The notes below the pieces were generated by a model. That model ran no database searches. It was not told the origin of the DNA and saw nothing but the letters and a program-made list of their open reading frames with translations. This document shows, piece after piece, positions 8,254 to 17,872 of a stretch of 48,710 bases of DNA; the stretch's first letter is position 1, and each line of letters opens with the position of its first letter. The DNA is from JBBDWK01 sp040902885 (lineage in GTDB: Bacteria; Acidobacteriota; Terriglobia; Bryobacterales; Bryobacteraceae), in contig JBBDWK010000009.1 of the NCBI GenBank assembly GCA_040902885.1, positions 1 to 48,710 of the forward strand, given 5' to 3'. A program made the position numbers and the translations under genes.

Positions 8254-11200
8254 ATGCGCAGGCTGGCTGAAGTCTGCATCCAGCGTCCCGTCTTCGCCAC
8301 CATGCTGGTGTTTGCGCTGGTAGTGATGGGATTCGCCGCTTACGGAAACCTGGGCGTTGACCTGTTTCCCAAAATCGAGTTCCCGCTGGTGACTGTCACC
8401 ACGACTCTGCGGGGAGCGGCGCCGGAAGAAATCGAAACCCAGGTCACGCGCAGAATCGAGGAAGCCGTCAATACGGTGAGCGGCATCGACGAGCTGCGCT
8501 CCATCTCCGCCGAAGGCATCTCCCAGGTTTTCATACAGTTCGTGCTCGAGAAGGACGGGGATATCGCCTCCCAGGAGATTCGCGATAAAGTTTCGGCGAT
8601 CCTGCGCGATCTTCCCAGAGACGTGGACCCGCCGGTAGTGGAGAAGATTTCAACGGATGCGGCGCCGGTAATCAACGTCGTGGTGTCTTCCCCGCGCGAT
8701 TTGCGGGAGACCACCAAGCTGGTGGACGACCGGATCAAGAAGAACATCGAGTCGCTGTCCGGCGTCGGCCAGGTTCGTTTCGTCGGCGAGCGCATCCGCC
8801 AGATTCAGGTCTGGCTGGACGGCGACAAGCTGTACGCCTACAACCTGAACGTCGATCAGGTCCGGGCCGCGCTGGCCGCGCAGGACGTCGAGATTCCCGG
8901 CGGCCGCGTGGATCAGGGACGGCGCGAGCTTTCGCTGCGCACGCTGGGACGCGTCGAGCGGCCGGAGGACTACAACAACATCGTCGTGGCTACGGTCGGC
9001 TCCGCGCCCGTCCGGATCAAGGACATCGGGTGGGTGGAGGATAGCGTGGAAGAGCCGCGCTCGGGCGCGCGCCTGGATGGCGCTCCCGCCGTTGTGTTGG
9101 AGGTCCGCAAGCAATCCGGCACCAACACGGTGGAAGTGATTCATGGGGTGAAGGAGCGCATCGCCGAGCTGGAGAAGACGCTGCCGCCGGACTTCAAGCT
9201 CACCTATACGCGCGACCAGTCCCTCTTTATAGAAGACTCGTTCGAGGCGGTGCAGGAGCACCTCGTTTTGGGCGGCATCTTCGCTTCGCTGGTAGTTCTG
9301 CTGTTTATGCGGAACTGGCGCTCCACTTTGATCGCCGCGATCGCCATTCCCACCTCCATCATCTCCACTTACACGTTGATGTACCTGATGGGCTTCACGT
9401 TGAACCAGATCACCATGCTGGCCCTGACGCTGGTGGTGGGCATCGTGATCGACGACGCCATTGTGGTTCTCGAGAACATTTTCCGCTTCGCCGAGGAGAA
9501 GAAACTGTCTCCCGTCCAGGCGGCCCTGCAGGGCACGAACGATATCAGTCTGGCGGTGCTCGCGACCACATTGAGCCTGGTGATCATCTTTATCCCGGTG
9601 GCGCTGATGGGCGGCATCGTGGGCCGGTTCATGTCCAGCTTCGGTTACACGGCCGCCTTCGCCATCATGGTGTCCATGTTCGTGAGCTTCTCGCTCACTC
9701 CGATGCTCTGCTCCCGCTTTTTGAAGGTGGATCATTCCGGCCGCAAGCAGGCATCGCGCGAATCGTGGCTGTTCCGCATCCTCGATGTCCCGTACCGCGC
9801 CCTGCTGCGCTGGTCGATGAACCACCGATGGGTGATTGTCTGCGTCTCTCTGCTGGTTTTCCTTTCCACCGCGCCCTTATTCATGGCCATCGGGAAGGAC
9901 TTCCTGCCGCAGGACGACCAGAGCGAGTTCGAGATCACTGTCAAGATGCCGCTCGGCTCCTCGTTCGAGGGCAGCTCCGCGGCGATGAGAGAAGTCGAGG
10001 AGGAGGTTGCCAAGCTGCCGGGCGTGAAGCACGTGCTCGCGACGATCGGCGCGGACGTGCAAAAACGCGTGGACCGTGGCGCCATCACCGTGGAACTGGT
10101 GCCCCCCACGGAGCGCCCCGAAAGCCAGACCGAGCTGATGGAACTGGCCCGCAAGCGGCTGGCCCGGTTTCGAGACCTGGTCACCGGAGTTCAGCTTCCG
10201 GCGATCGTCGCGGGCGGACAGAACCAGGACGTCACGTTCTTCCTGCAAGGTCCGGATTTGACGCAGTTGGACCAATACGCCACGCGCATCAAGGAGCGCC
10301 TCGCGCAGGAGCGCGGCGTGGACGATATCGATTCCTCTTACGAACAGGGCAAGCCGGAGATTCGCGTGCACATCAATCGCGACAAAGCCGCGGATCTGCG
10401 CGTGAGCGTGTCTTCAGTGGCCACCGCCCTCCGCACCCTGGTGGGCGGCGATGAGCAGGTCTCGACCTTTCGGGACGGTGACGACCGCTATGACGTGCAG
10501 TTGCGCGTGGCCAAAAGCTTCCGCGATTCGCCCGCCGCGCTTGAGCGTCTGTTCGTGCCTTCGGCCACGCTGGGCAATGTGCAGGTATCGAGCATCGCAT
10601 CCCTCGAAGAGGCTACCGGCCCGAGCCAGATCGAGCGCTACAACCGGCAGCGGCAGATCCTGATTTCGGCCAATCTGTCGGAGGGACAATCTCTCAGCCA
10701 CGTACTGGACGTCTTGAACGCGACCATCGCCGATCTGAATCTGCCTCCGGACTACACTTCCGGCCTCATCGGGAGGACCAAGGAGTTCGGAAAGGCGACA
10801 GCGAGTTTCGTCCTGGCCTTCGTCTTGTCAATCACTTTTATGTATATGGTTTTGGCTGCACAGTTTGAAAGCTTCATCGATCCGATAACCATTCTGATCA
10901 GCTTGCCTTTATCCGTCCCATTCGCCTTGCTCTCGTTGTTGCTGGCGGGAGAGAACTTCTCGATCATTTACAGCTCGCTCGGCATTCTGATCCTCTTCGG
11001 CATCGTGAAGAAGAACTCGATTCTCCAGATCGATCACATCAAATCCCTGCGCGCCAGCGGCGTTCCGCGGGCGGAGGCGATCCTCCGCGGATGCGAAGAC
11101 CGGCTCCGGCCGATCCTGATGACCACCGCCGCTCTGGTCGCCGGCATGATTCCGCTCGCGCTCGGAACCGGCGCAGGCTCGGGAACGCGCAGAACGGTGG

Positions 11201-12999
11201 CCATCGCGGTAATCGGCGGCCAGAGTCTTTGCCTGCTGCTGACCTTGCTGCTTACTCCGGTAGCCTATTCCATCGCGGACGATCTGGCGCACGCAAGGTT
11301 ATGGTCGCGTATGTTCGGCGGGTTCAACTTCCGGCGTCTGCGCACGGGCATCGGCAGTCTTTTTCTGCTGCTCCTCGTTTTCGCGGCCCCCGCATCGCCC
11401 GCCGACACGCTGCAACAGCCCGCGCGCGTCGGCGTGGGCGTGATCCAGCGCGAGCTTTCGCTGAGCGAGGCCGTCGAGATGGCCTTGGAGGAGAATCTCG
11501 AAATCGAGATTGAGAAGACCAACACCGCTACGGCCGCTCAGGCGGTCCGCGCCGCACGCGGCTTCTTCGACCCGACTTTCCGCTGGCTTCCCGCCCTCGA
11601 AAGCCGCGCGCTTCCGGCCGGCTCCGTGCTGCAGGGGGCCGATGGCAAGCTCAGCGAGCGCTTTCACTCGCAGAACTTTTACTTCCAGCAGAAGCTGCCG
11701 CGCATGGGGGCGTCGCTCAACTTCGACTTCGAGAACAGCCGCCAATCGAGCACCAATCCGTTCCTTTCGCTGAATCCCCTGATTACGTCCCGGCTGATCG
11801 TGAGCTTTACCCAGCCGCTGCTGCGCGGCCGGACGATCGATCCAGGGCGCGCCGGGATCAAGATCCGGAAGAAGGAGGTGGACGTCTCCGATACCGAGTT
11901 TGAGTTGCGCGCCATTGACGTGGTCAGCCGCGTGGAACAGTCTTATTGGGACCTGGTGGCGGCGCGCCAGGACGTGAAGGTCAAGGCCGACAACGTGGTC
12001 TGGGCCCAGGAGCAGCTCGAGCGCAACAAGCGGATGATCGAGGCCGGGTCTCTGGCGCCTGTCGAGCTTTCGGCTTCCGAAGCCGAGCTGCAGCGGCGTC
12101 TCGATACGTGGTACGCGAGTCTGGATGTGCTCACCGAAGTGGAGAACGCGCTCAAGCAGCTCCTCGCCTCGGGCCGCGAGATGCCTATCTGGGCCGAAGA
12201 GATCGTGCCCGTCGAGCAGCGTCCGGCGGCGCCGCCCGAGCTGCCGGATCTCCGCGAGCTGGTGACCCAGGCGGTAATGGCCCGGCCCGAGTTGCGCGTA
12301 GTAGCCGCGCGGCAGGAAATCAATCGCATCCAGACGGAACAGAACGCCGACCAGGTCAAGCCGCAGGTGAATCTTGTGGCGGCATACGGGAACACGGGCT
12401 TGGGCGGCACTATCCGGGCCGGCGATAATCCCTTCACCGCTTCCAACGTGGCGTTGTACGACCGCATCAACCGGCTCTCCACCCAAGCCGGCCTTGCGCC
12501 CATTCCGCTTCCGAATACGGGCGCTCTGCCGGATATTCTCGTCGGCGGATATGGGACCACCCTCTCCAACCTCTTCAGCGGCCGCTTTCAAACCGCGCAG
12601 GTAGGGTTGGCGATCGACTTCAACTTTCGCAACCAGACCGCGGAAGCGAATCTTGCGCAGACGGCCATCGGGGAGCGCCGCTTGAAGCTCCAGCAGGCGC
12701 AGCTCGAACAGGCCATCGAAGCGCAGGTGCGCAATGCGTTGCAGGCCATCCAGACCGCGCAACAGCGCATTCAGGCGGCGGAAGCCAGCGAGCGGGCGGC
12801 GCGGGAAAAGCTGGAGAGCGAGCAGCGGCTATTCCAGACCGGGGAATCCACCAACTTTCTGGTGCTCACCCGCCAGAACGAATACTCCGACTCGCGCCGC
12901 CGCGCGGTAGTCGCCAGTCTGGATTTCAACAAGGCGGTGGCCCGTCTGCGGCAGTCGCTCGGCGCGACACTTTCGCATCACAGCGTTTCGGTGAAGTAA
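8254..12999 (+). CDS. RND efflux pump fused in frame to a TolC-family outer-membrane factor
   Basis: 1581 aa, against about 1040 for an AcrB-type pump and 450-530 for a TolC-type channel. Residues 1 to about 1015 are a complete RND permease (first membrane segment 12-32; proton-relay D400-D401 in GIVIDDAIVV; porter and docking domains). Then comes a sequence built like a signal peptide: M1020, R1027-R1028, a hydrophobic core about 1035-1045, and a cleavage-like site A-S-P-A before D1051. Residues 1051-1581 are a complete outer-membrane efflux protein with its two repeats (SLSEAVEMALEENLEIEIE near the start). There is no stop between the parts. Either one polypeptide is cleaved after translocation, or ATG 11311 (residue 1020) is an internal start, though no good ribosome-binding site precedes it. 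A sequencing error that removed a stop is possible but not suggested by the continuous frame. Confidence 0.9.
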   Translation: MRRLAEVCIQRPVFATMLVFALVVMGFAAYGNLGVDLFPKIEFPLVTVTTTLRGAAPEEIETQVTRRIEEAVNTVSGIDELRSISAEGISQVFIQFVLEKDGDIASQEIRDKVSAILRDLPRDVDPPVVEKISTDAAPVINVVVSSPRDLRETTKLVDDRIKKNIESLSGVGQVRFVGERIRQIQVWLDGDKLYAYNLNVDQVRAALAAQDVEIPGGRVDQGRRELSLRTLGRVERPEDYNNIVVATVGSAPVRIKDIGWVEDSVEEPRSGARLDGAPAVVLEVRKQSGTNTVEVIHGVKERIAELEKTLPPDFKLTYTRDQSLFIEDSFEAVQEHLVLGGIFASLVVLLFMRNWRSTLIAAIAIPTSIISTYTLMYLMGFTLNQITMLALTLVVGIVIDDAIVVLENIFRFAEEKKLSPVQAALQGTNDISLAVLATTLSLVIIFIPVALMGGIVGRFMSSFGYTAAFAIMVSMFVSFSLTPMLCSRFLKVDHSGRKQASRESWLFRILDVPYRALLRWSMNHRWVIVCVSLLVFLSTAPLFMAIGKDFLPQDDQSEFEITVKMPLGSSFEGSSAAMREVEEEVAKLPGVKHVLATIGADVQKRVDRGAITVELVPPTERPESQTELMELARKRLARFRDLVTGVQLPAIVAGGQNQDVTFFLQGPDLTQLDQYATRIKERLAQERGVDDIDSSYEQGKPEIRVHINRDKAADLRVSVSSVATALRTLVGGDEQVSTFRDGDDRYDVQLRVAKSFRDSPAALERLFVPSATLGNVQVSSIASLEEATGPSQIERYNRQRQILISANLSEGQSLSHVLDVLNATIADLNLPPDYTSGLIGRTKEFGKATASFVLAFVLSITFMYMVLAAQFESFIDPITILISLPLSVPFALLSLLLAGENFSIIYSSLGILILFGIVKKNSILQIDHIKSLRASGVPRAEAILRGCEDRLRPILMTTAALVAGMIPLALGTGAGSGTRRTVAIAVIGGQSLCLLLTLLLTPVAYSIADDLAHARLWSRMFGGFNFRRLRTGIGSLFLLLLVFAAPASPADTLQQPARVGVGVIQRELSLSEAVEMALEENLEIEIEKTNTATAAQAVRAARGFFDPTFRWLPALESRALPAGSVLQGADGKLSERFHSQNFYFQQKLPRMGASLNFDFENSRQSSTNPFLSLNPLITSRLIVSFTQPLLRGRTIDPGRAGIKIRKKEVDVSDTEFELRAIDVVSRVEQSYWDLVAARQDVKVKADNVVWAQEQLERNKRMIEAGSLAPVELSASEAELQRRLDTWYASLDVLTEVENALKQLLASGREMPIWAEEIVPVEQRPAAPPELPDLRELVTQAVMARPELRVVAARQEINRIQTEQNADQVKPQVNLVAAYGNTGLGGTIRAGDNPFTASNVALYDRINRLSTQAGLAPIPLPNTGALPDILVGGYGTTLSNLFSGRFQTAQVGLAIDFNFRNQTAEANLAQTAIGERRLKLQQAQLEQAIEAQVRNALQAIQTAQQRIQAAEASERAAREKLESEQRLFQTGESTNFLVLTRQNEYSDSRRRAVVASLDFNKAVARLRQSLGATLSHHSVSVK

Positions 13000-13012
13000 A
13001 CTGCGTCTTTCT

Positions 13013-13990
13013 ATGTTGAAGCGCGGGTTCCTGGTTTTGTTTGTACTGTTCTTCTTAGGTGGGGGCGGTCTCGTGGCATATCTTTACGCCCGCCTCCCGG
13101 CGTCGGCCCCTCCTCTTTCCATCAAAGTTGAAGCCACCGAGGAGCGTCTGGTTCGGGGCAGGTACCTCTTTGAAAAGGTTCTGGATTGCGACGGCTGCCA
13201 TTCGCAGCGCGATTTTACCCGTTTCGGCGGGCCGGTGATCGCCGGCGGACGCGGAGCCGGGTGGGTCTTTCCTCCCGAGATGGGTTTGCCCGGGACTGTG
13301 GCGGCCTCGAACATAACGCCGGACAAGGAAACCGGAATCGGAAACTGGACCGATGGCGAGAAGATCCGCGCGATCCGCGAGGGAATCGGGCGTGACGGAC
13401 GCGCGCTGTTCCCCATGATGCCCTACCAGTACTTCCGTCATCTCGGCGACGAAGACGTGCAAGCTCTGGTGGCCTACATGAATGGGCTGCCGCCCATTCG
13501 CATCGTGCAACCCCGAACGCAACTCAATTTCCCGGTAAATCTGCTCATCAAGAGCGCTCCGCAACCCGCCGGAAGCGTGCCTCCGCCCGACCGCGGCGAA
13601 AGACTGAAGTACGGAGAGTACCTCTTCCGGATAGCCGCCTGCGGGGAATGTCATACGCCCATGGAAAAGGGAGAGCCGGCGATGGAGCGGTATCTGGCCG
13701 GCGGACGCCGCTTCACTATTGGCAACGCCACCGCGGTGAGCGCCAACATCACACCGGACCCGGAGACCGGCATCGGCCGCTGGGCGGAGCAGCAGTTTCT
13801 GGAGAAGTTTTATCAGTACCGGGAGTACGCGGAGCAGGGCTCGCCGAAGGTGGGACCGGAAGGTTTCACGCTGATGCCTTGGCTGGCCTACTCGCAATGG
13901 CCCCCGGAGGACCTGGGAGCGGTCTTCGTCTATCTGAAGACACAGAAACCCATCCACAGCCCCGTGGAGACCCATCCGGCCACGCTATAA
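13013..13990 (+). CDS. Dihaem c-type cytochrome, membrane-anchored
   Basis: 325 aa. A hydrophobic N-terminus (residues 5-25) acts as signal or anchor. Two cytochrome c domains follow, with CxxCH at C59-C62-H63 (CDGCH) and C210-C213-H214 (CGECH). Each domain has a similar NITPD(K/P)ETGIG segment, pointing to internal duplication. The layout resembles cytochrome subunits that accept electrons from periplasmic dehydrogenases. It begins 13 bp after the efflux gene, so it may be co-transcribed, although no functional link is evident. Confidence 0.85.
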   Translation: MLKRGFLVLFVLFFLGGGGLVAYLYARLPASAPPLSIKVEATEERLVRGRYLFEKVLDCDGCHSQRDFTRFGGPVIAGGRGAGWVFPPEMGLPGTVAASNITPDKETGIGNWTDGEKIRAIREGIGRDGRALFPMMPYQYFRHLGDEDVQALVAYMNGLPPIRIVQPRTQLNFPVNLLIKSAPQPAGSVPPPDRGERLKYGEYLFRIAACGECHTPMEKGEPAMERYLAGGRRFTIGNATAVSANITPDPETGIGRWAEQQFLEKFYQYREYAEQGSPKVGPEGFTLMPWLAYSQWPPEDLGAVFVYLKTQKPIHSPVETHPATL

Positions 13991-13994
13991 GGTT

Positions 13995-14021
13995 TTCTCT
14001 GTGCCTCGGCGTCTCGGCGGT
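13995..14021. repeat. 27-bp dispersed repeat, identical to 29141-29167
   Basis: This stretch begins TTCTCTGTGC and ends CTCGGCGTCTCGGCGGT. It is identical over 27 bases to the right arm of the element at 29108-29167, and the last part recurs with one mismatch at 6361-6380. It lies 4 bp after a stop codon. At 29108 the same motif forms a full inverted repeat; here only one arm is present. Confidence 0.75.
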
Positions 14022-14064
14022 TAAAGCGCTCTCGTGCCCTTCGGCACTACTCCAGAAATTCGGC

Positions 14065-14070
14065 TACAAT
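14065..14070 (+). promoter_or_regulatory. Possible -10 box (TACAAT) upstream of bamA
   Basis: TACAAT lies about 100 bp before the bamA start. Only a weak -35 candidate (TTCGGC at about 14040, 19-bp spacer) is visible. If real, it would give bamA and skp their own promoter. Confidence 0.25.
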
Positions 14071-14168
14071 GGACGGTTAGTCGTTCACGCTTGCGTTTGG
14101 CTCGTGAAACTCACCAGAGGACGAGTACGTCACTAGTGAGGCGCAGAGTGGAAAGGAATCGGGTTTTC

Positions 14169-17153
14169 ATGAGTTTTTGCAGGCGGCGTCGCCTGAATAG
14201 TACCTTCCTGTGTCTCCCTGGCATTGTCCTCTACGGCACTCTGGTATCAGCCTTCGCGCAGCAGGCGCAGCCACCCAAGCCTGCCGCGGAATCGCAGCCG
14301 GCCAAGCCGGCCGAACCTAAGAAAGTGAATCCTTTTGAAGACGTGCGGCCCACGGCGGAGCCGCCTAAGCCGGATGCTCCAAAGCCCGCTACGCCAACGC
14401 CTCCGGGAACGCCGCAGCTCGAAGCTCCCAAACCGGCTGAGGCCCCCAAGCCGGCGCCCTCGACGGACGTCATAGAGGCCATCGACTTTCGGGGAGCGCG
14501 GCGCATTCCAGCCGATACCCTGCGGGCCATGATCTTCACCAAGCGTGGCGACATATATAACAAGGTCACGCTGGTTCGGGATTTCATGGCGCTGTGGAAC
14601 ACGGGCAGGTTCGACGATATCCGTCTGGAGAGCGAAGAGGGCGCTACGGGCCTGATTTTACGTTTCATGCTGACCGAGCGCCGCGTGGTGCGGTCGATCA
14701 AGTACGAAGGCATCAAATCCGTCACCATCTCCGAAATTCTGGACAAGTTCAAGGAGCGCAAGGTCGGCCTTTCGGTCGAATCGCAGTACGATCCCAACCG
14801 GGTGCAGCGCGCGCGCCTGGTTTTGCAGGAGTTTCTGTCGGAGCGCGGCCGGCAGTTCGCCACGGTGGAGCCGGACGTGCGGCAGATTCCGCCATCCTCA
14901 CTCGAGATTACTTTCAATGTGAAGGAAGGCCCGAAGGTGAAGGTCGGGAAGATTGAGATCGAGGGCAACCAAGTCTTCAGCGACCGCGTGGCGATTCGCG
15001 CCATGAAGAACCTGCGGCCCATCGGAATTCCGCGCAGCATCATCCTCGAAGACATCTTCTCTAAAACCTACGATTCCACCAAGCTTGAAGAGGACAAGGA
15101 CCGCCTCCGCAACGCCTATCAGGAGCAGGGATACTTCACGGCGCGGGTGCTCGATCACAACGTGGAGATGCGCGATGTAGGCGGCGGAAAGTTTAAAATC
15201 CCGCTGTTCTATCCCAACAAGCCGGGCAAGCGCGCGGACCTCACGGTGCCGGTCGAGGAAGGCCGCCTGTACCATCTGAACAAGATCAACTTCGCCGGAG
15301 TGAAGCTGTTCCGCACGCCCGAGACGCTCATGTTTCCGCTGTTTCAGATGCAGGAGGGCGATGTGTTCTCCACCGAAAAGCTTCGTAAGGGCCTGGAGAA
15401 CATGCGCAAGCTCTACGGCGAATTCGGCTACATCGACTTCGTTCCGGAGCCGTCCTTCGATCCTCTTCCCAATAGCGACAAGATCGACCTCACCCTGACT
15501 GCCGACGAAGGCAAACAGTTTTTCGTGCGGCGCATCGATTTTTCGGGCAACACGACCACGCGCGACAAGGTCATCCGCCGCGAGCTGCTTCTGGACGAAG
15601 GCGACATTTATAACACGCGGCTCTGGGAGTTGAGCGTTCTGCGCCTGAACCAGCTCGGGTACTTCGAAGCGCTGAAGGAGAACGAGTCGGCCGACATCAG
15701 GCGCAATCCGCAGAGCAACACCGTGGATGTCACGCTCAACGTGAAGGAACGCGGCAAGAACTCGGTCGGCTTGACGGGCGGCGTTTCGGGCATCGCCGGC
15801 AGCTTCGTGGGCTTCAATTACTCCACAAACAATTTTCTGGGGCTTGGCGAGACTCTTTCGATCGACTCGCAGGTTGGCAGCCGCATGCGGCAGCTGAGTT
15901 TCGGGTTCACCGAACCCTACTTCATGGACCGGCCCATCCAGCTCGGCTTCCTGGTTTATCTCAGCCGCTTCAACTTCGATCAGGGACGCGAGATCTCGCT
16001 GCTGAGCGGACGCAACTTCCTTCCCTACTTCGACCAGTTAGGGCGGGACAACCTGCTCAACTACGTCCAGAACGGTTACGGCTTCAATGTATCGAGCAGC
16101 TATCCGCTGCGACGGAGCTTCGCCCGCCTGGGCCTGACCTACGGATACGATAATTCCAATATCACCGTCAACAGCACGGCGTCCAAGCAGTACTTCGAGT
16201 ACATCAACTTCCAGGGCATCGGCGGTCCCAACTCGCTCCAGGGGATCAAGACCAGCAAGGTGGTTCCCTCGTATTCGTATAACACGGTCAACCACCCCAT
16301 CAATCCCACGGGCGGCAAGAGTCTCTACATATCCACGGAGTTCGCGGGCAGTCTTCTGGGTGGAAACGTGAACATGATCCGCCCCGCGCTGGACGCGAAG
16401 TATTTCCGGCCGGCGCTTAAGAAAGGCCATGTCCTGGGCTTTCACCTCTCCGCATCGTTCCTCAGCGGTTACGGCGGCAAGGTGGCGCCTCCCTTCTCGC
16501 GCATGTACATCGGCGGCGAGCAGGACATTCGCGGTTTTGACATCTGGGGAGTCAGCCCGATCGCCTTTGTGGCCAGCGAGGCCACGATTAACGTGCTGAA
16601 CGACGACGGCAGTGCGCGTCTGCAAAAGACCTTCGTCAACGGCGTGGAACAGTTCGTGCCGACGACGCAGCGCATCCCGATCTATCAGCTCGTCTTCCCC
16701 GGCGGCGACACCCAGGTTGTCGGGAACTTCGAATATCGCATTCCCATCGTCGGCCCGGTTACCCTGGCCTACTTTTTCGACGTGGGCTTCAACAAGATCA
16801 CGCGCCCGAATCAGCTCACCATGAATCCGAGCCGCGTTGATGAACTTAATGGTCTGTTCCCGCAGGCGGGTTTCGACGGACGTGCCGTCATCGCGCCGGG
16901 AACCCAAAAGGTCCGTTCGTCGACGGGCCTGGAATTGCAAGTGATGCTGCCGGTTGTGAATGCGCCCTTCCGGCTCTACTGGGCGTACAATCCGACCATT
17001 GTCCGGCAATTTCTGCAGCCTCCCATCGTGGCTGACAGATCGTTTTTCCCGAACCAGGCGACCTTTGCCAATTCGGTCGCGCAGTTCGGACAGGCGTTTC
17101 CGTTTTTCGAAAAAAGGCGAACCTTCCGGTTCACCATCAGTCGCACATTTTGA
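14169..17153 (+). CDS. bamA: BamA-type outer-membrane protein assembly factor with Pro/Lys-rich linker
   Basis: 994 aa from ATG 14169. The open frame extends upstream to GTG 14034, but the 14169 start follows AAGGA and gives a proper signal peptide (about 1-30, ending SAFAQ). Residues about 31-97 are an unusual Pro/Lys/Ala-rich stretch. About five POTRA repeats follow (about 98-520), then the 16-strand Omp85 barrel (about 525-994) ending in a terminal Phe. BamA folds and inserts barrel proteins in the outer membrane. An Skp-like chaperone gene follows directly, a linkage common in bacteria. The Pro/Lys-rich segment is absent from typical BamA proteins and resembles TonB-type periplasmic spacers. 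Confidence 0.92.
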   Translation: MSFCRRRRLNSTFLCLPGIVLYGTLVSAFAQQAQPPKPAAESQPAKPAEPKKVNPFEDVRPTAEPPKPDAPKPATPTPPGTPQLEAPKPAEAPKPAPSTDVIEAIDFRGARRIPADTLRAMIFTKRGDIYNKVTLVRDFMALWNTGRFDDIRLESEEGATGLILRFMLTERRVVRSIKYEGIKSVTISEILDKFKERKVGLSVESQYDPNRVQRARLVLQEFLSERGRQFATVEPDVRQIPPSSLEITFNVKEGPKVKVGKIEIEGNQVFSDRVAIRAMKNLRPIGIPRSIILEDIFSKTYDSTKLEEDKDRLRNAYQEQGYFTARVLDHNVEMRDVGGGKFKIPLFYPNKPGKRADLTVPVEEGRLYHLNKINFAGVKLFRTPETLMFPLFQMQEGDVFSTEKLRKGLENMRKLYGEFGYIDFVPEPSFDPLPNSDKIDLTLTADEGKQFFVRRIDFSGNTTTRDKVIRRELLLDEGDIYNTRLWELSVLRLNQLGYFEALKENESADIRRNPQSNTVDVTLNVKERGKNSVGLTGGVSGIAGSFVGFNYSTNNFLGLGETLSIDSQVGSRMRQLSFGFTEPYFMDRPIQLGFLVYLSRFNFDQGREISLLSGRNFLPYFDQLGRDNLLNYVQNGYGFNVSSSYPLRRSFARLGLTYGYDNSNITVNSTASKQYFEYINFQGIGGPNSLQGIKTSKVVPSYSYNTVNHPINPTGGKSLYISTEFAGSLLGGNVNMIRPALDAKYFRPALKKGHVLGFHLSASFLSGYGGKVAPPFSRMYIGGEQDIRGFDIWGVSPIAFVASEATINVLNDDGSARLQKTFVNGVEQFVPTTQRIPIYQLVFPGGDTQVVGNFEYRIPIVGPVTLAYFFDVGFNKITRPNQLTMNPSRVDELNGLFPQAGFDGRAVIAPGTQKVRSSTGLELQVMLPVVNAPFRLYWAYNPTIVRQFLQPPIVADRSFFPNQATFANSVAQFGQAFPFFEKRRTFRFTISRTF

Positions 17154-17167
17154 AAAGGAGTTTATTT

Positions 17168-17806
17168 GTGAAACACACCGCGATCTGTGTGCCCGCCCTG
17201 GCGCTTGGCGTCAGCATGCTGATGGGCACGCCAGCCACCGCCCAAAGCACTACCCCGCCAAGTAAGGTGGGTATTATCCACATCCAAAACGCGCTGCTCT
17301 CCACCAGTGACGGCAAAAAGGCATTGAACGAACTTCAGGCCAAGTTCAATCCCAAGAAGGCCGCGCTGGAGAAGCTGCAGACCGAGATCCAGGGTCTCCG
17401 CGACACGTTGAGCAAGGGCAGCAACACCATGGCCGAGGAGATGAAGCAGAAGCTCATGCGGGACATCGACCAGAAGACGAAGGAGATCAACCGCGATACC
17501 GAAGATGCGCAGGCCGATCTCGATCAGGAGCAGGGCCGGATCATGCAGAACCTCGGCCAGAAGATGATTGCCGTTATCGACAAGTACGCCAAAGATAACA
17601 GCTATAGCCTCATTCTGGATGTAAGCTCGCAGCAGACTCCCGTGCTGTATGCGGCAAACGGCATCGACATCACAAACGAGGTGGTGGCGCTGTACGACAA
17701 AAACGCCGTCCCCCCGGCTGCCGCGGCTGCCGCGCCGTCCGGAACGGCGGCGCCCCGTCCGGCGGCAACGCCTCCGGCTAAGCAGCAGCCTGGAACGCCT
17801 AAGTAA
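17168..17806 (+). CDS. skp: Skp/OmpH-family periplasmic chaperone
   Basis: 212 aa from GTG 17168, which sits 7 bases after AAAGGAG (17154-17160). The earlier TTG at 17150 overlaps the bamA stop and has no ribosome-binding site. A signal peptide (ending PATAQS) precedes the Skp core: GIIHIQNALLSTSDGKKAL, then a long charged coiled coil (about 60-130). The last 35 residues form an Ala/Pro-rich tail. It should hold unfolded outer-membrane proteins for the adjacent BamA. Confidence 0.88.
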   Translation: MKHTAICVPALALGVSMLMGTPATAQSTTPPSKVGIIHIQNALLSTSDGKKALNELQAKFNPKKAALEKLQTEIQGLRDTLSKGSNTMAEEMKQKLMRDIDQKTKEINRDTEDAQADLDQEQGRIMQNLGQKMIAVIDKYAKDNSYSLILDVSSQQTPVLYAANGIDITNEVVALYDKNAVPPAAAAAAPSGTAAPRPAATPPAKQQPGTPK

Positions 17807-17872
17807 ATCAAACGTTAACGGCTTCGCAAGCAGGCCGCCCAAAAGGGCCTGAATGGGAGTAAGCTGGAAGGT

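Noticed and set aside
11299..12762. Open frame of 487 codons on the minus strand
   Set aside because: Antisense shadow of the TolC-like half of the efflux fusion; no signal, motif or start context supports it.
14034..14168. N-terminal extension of BamA from GTG 14034
   Set aside because: It would place 45 polar, Arg-rich residues before a good signal peptide, and the later ATG has an AAGGA upstream.
17823..17855. Terminator after skp
   Set aside because: The GCCC-AAAA-GGGC hairpin has a short stem and no T-run, so it is too weak to call.
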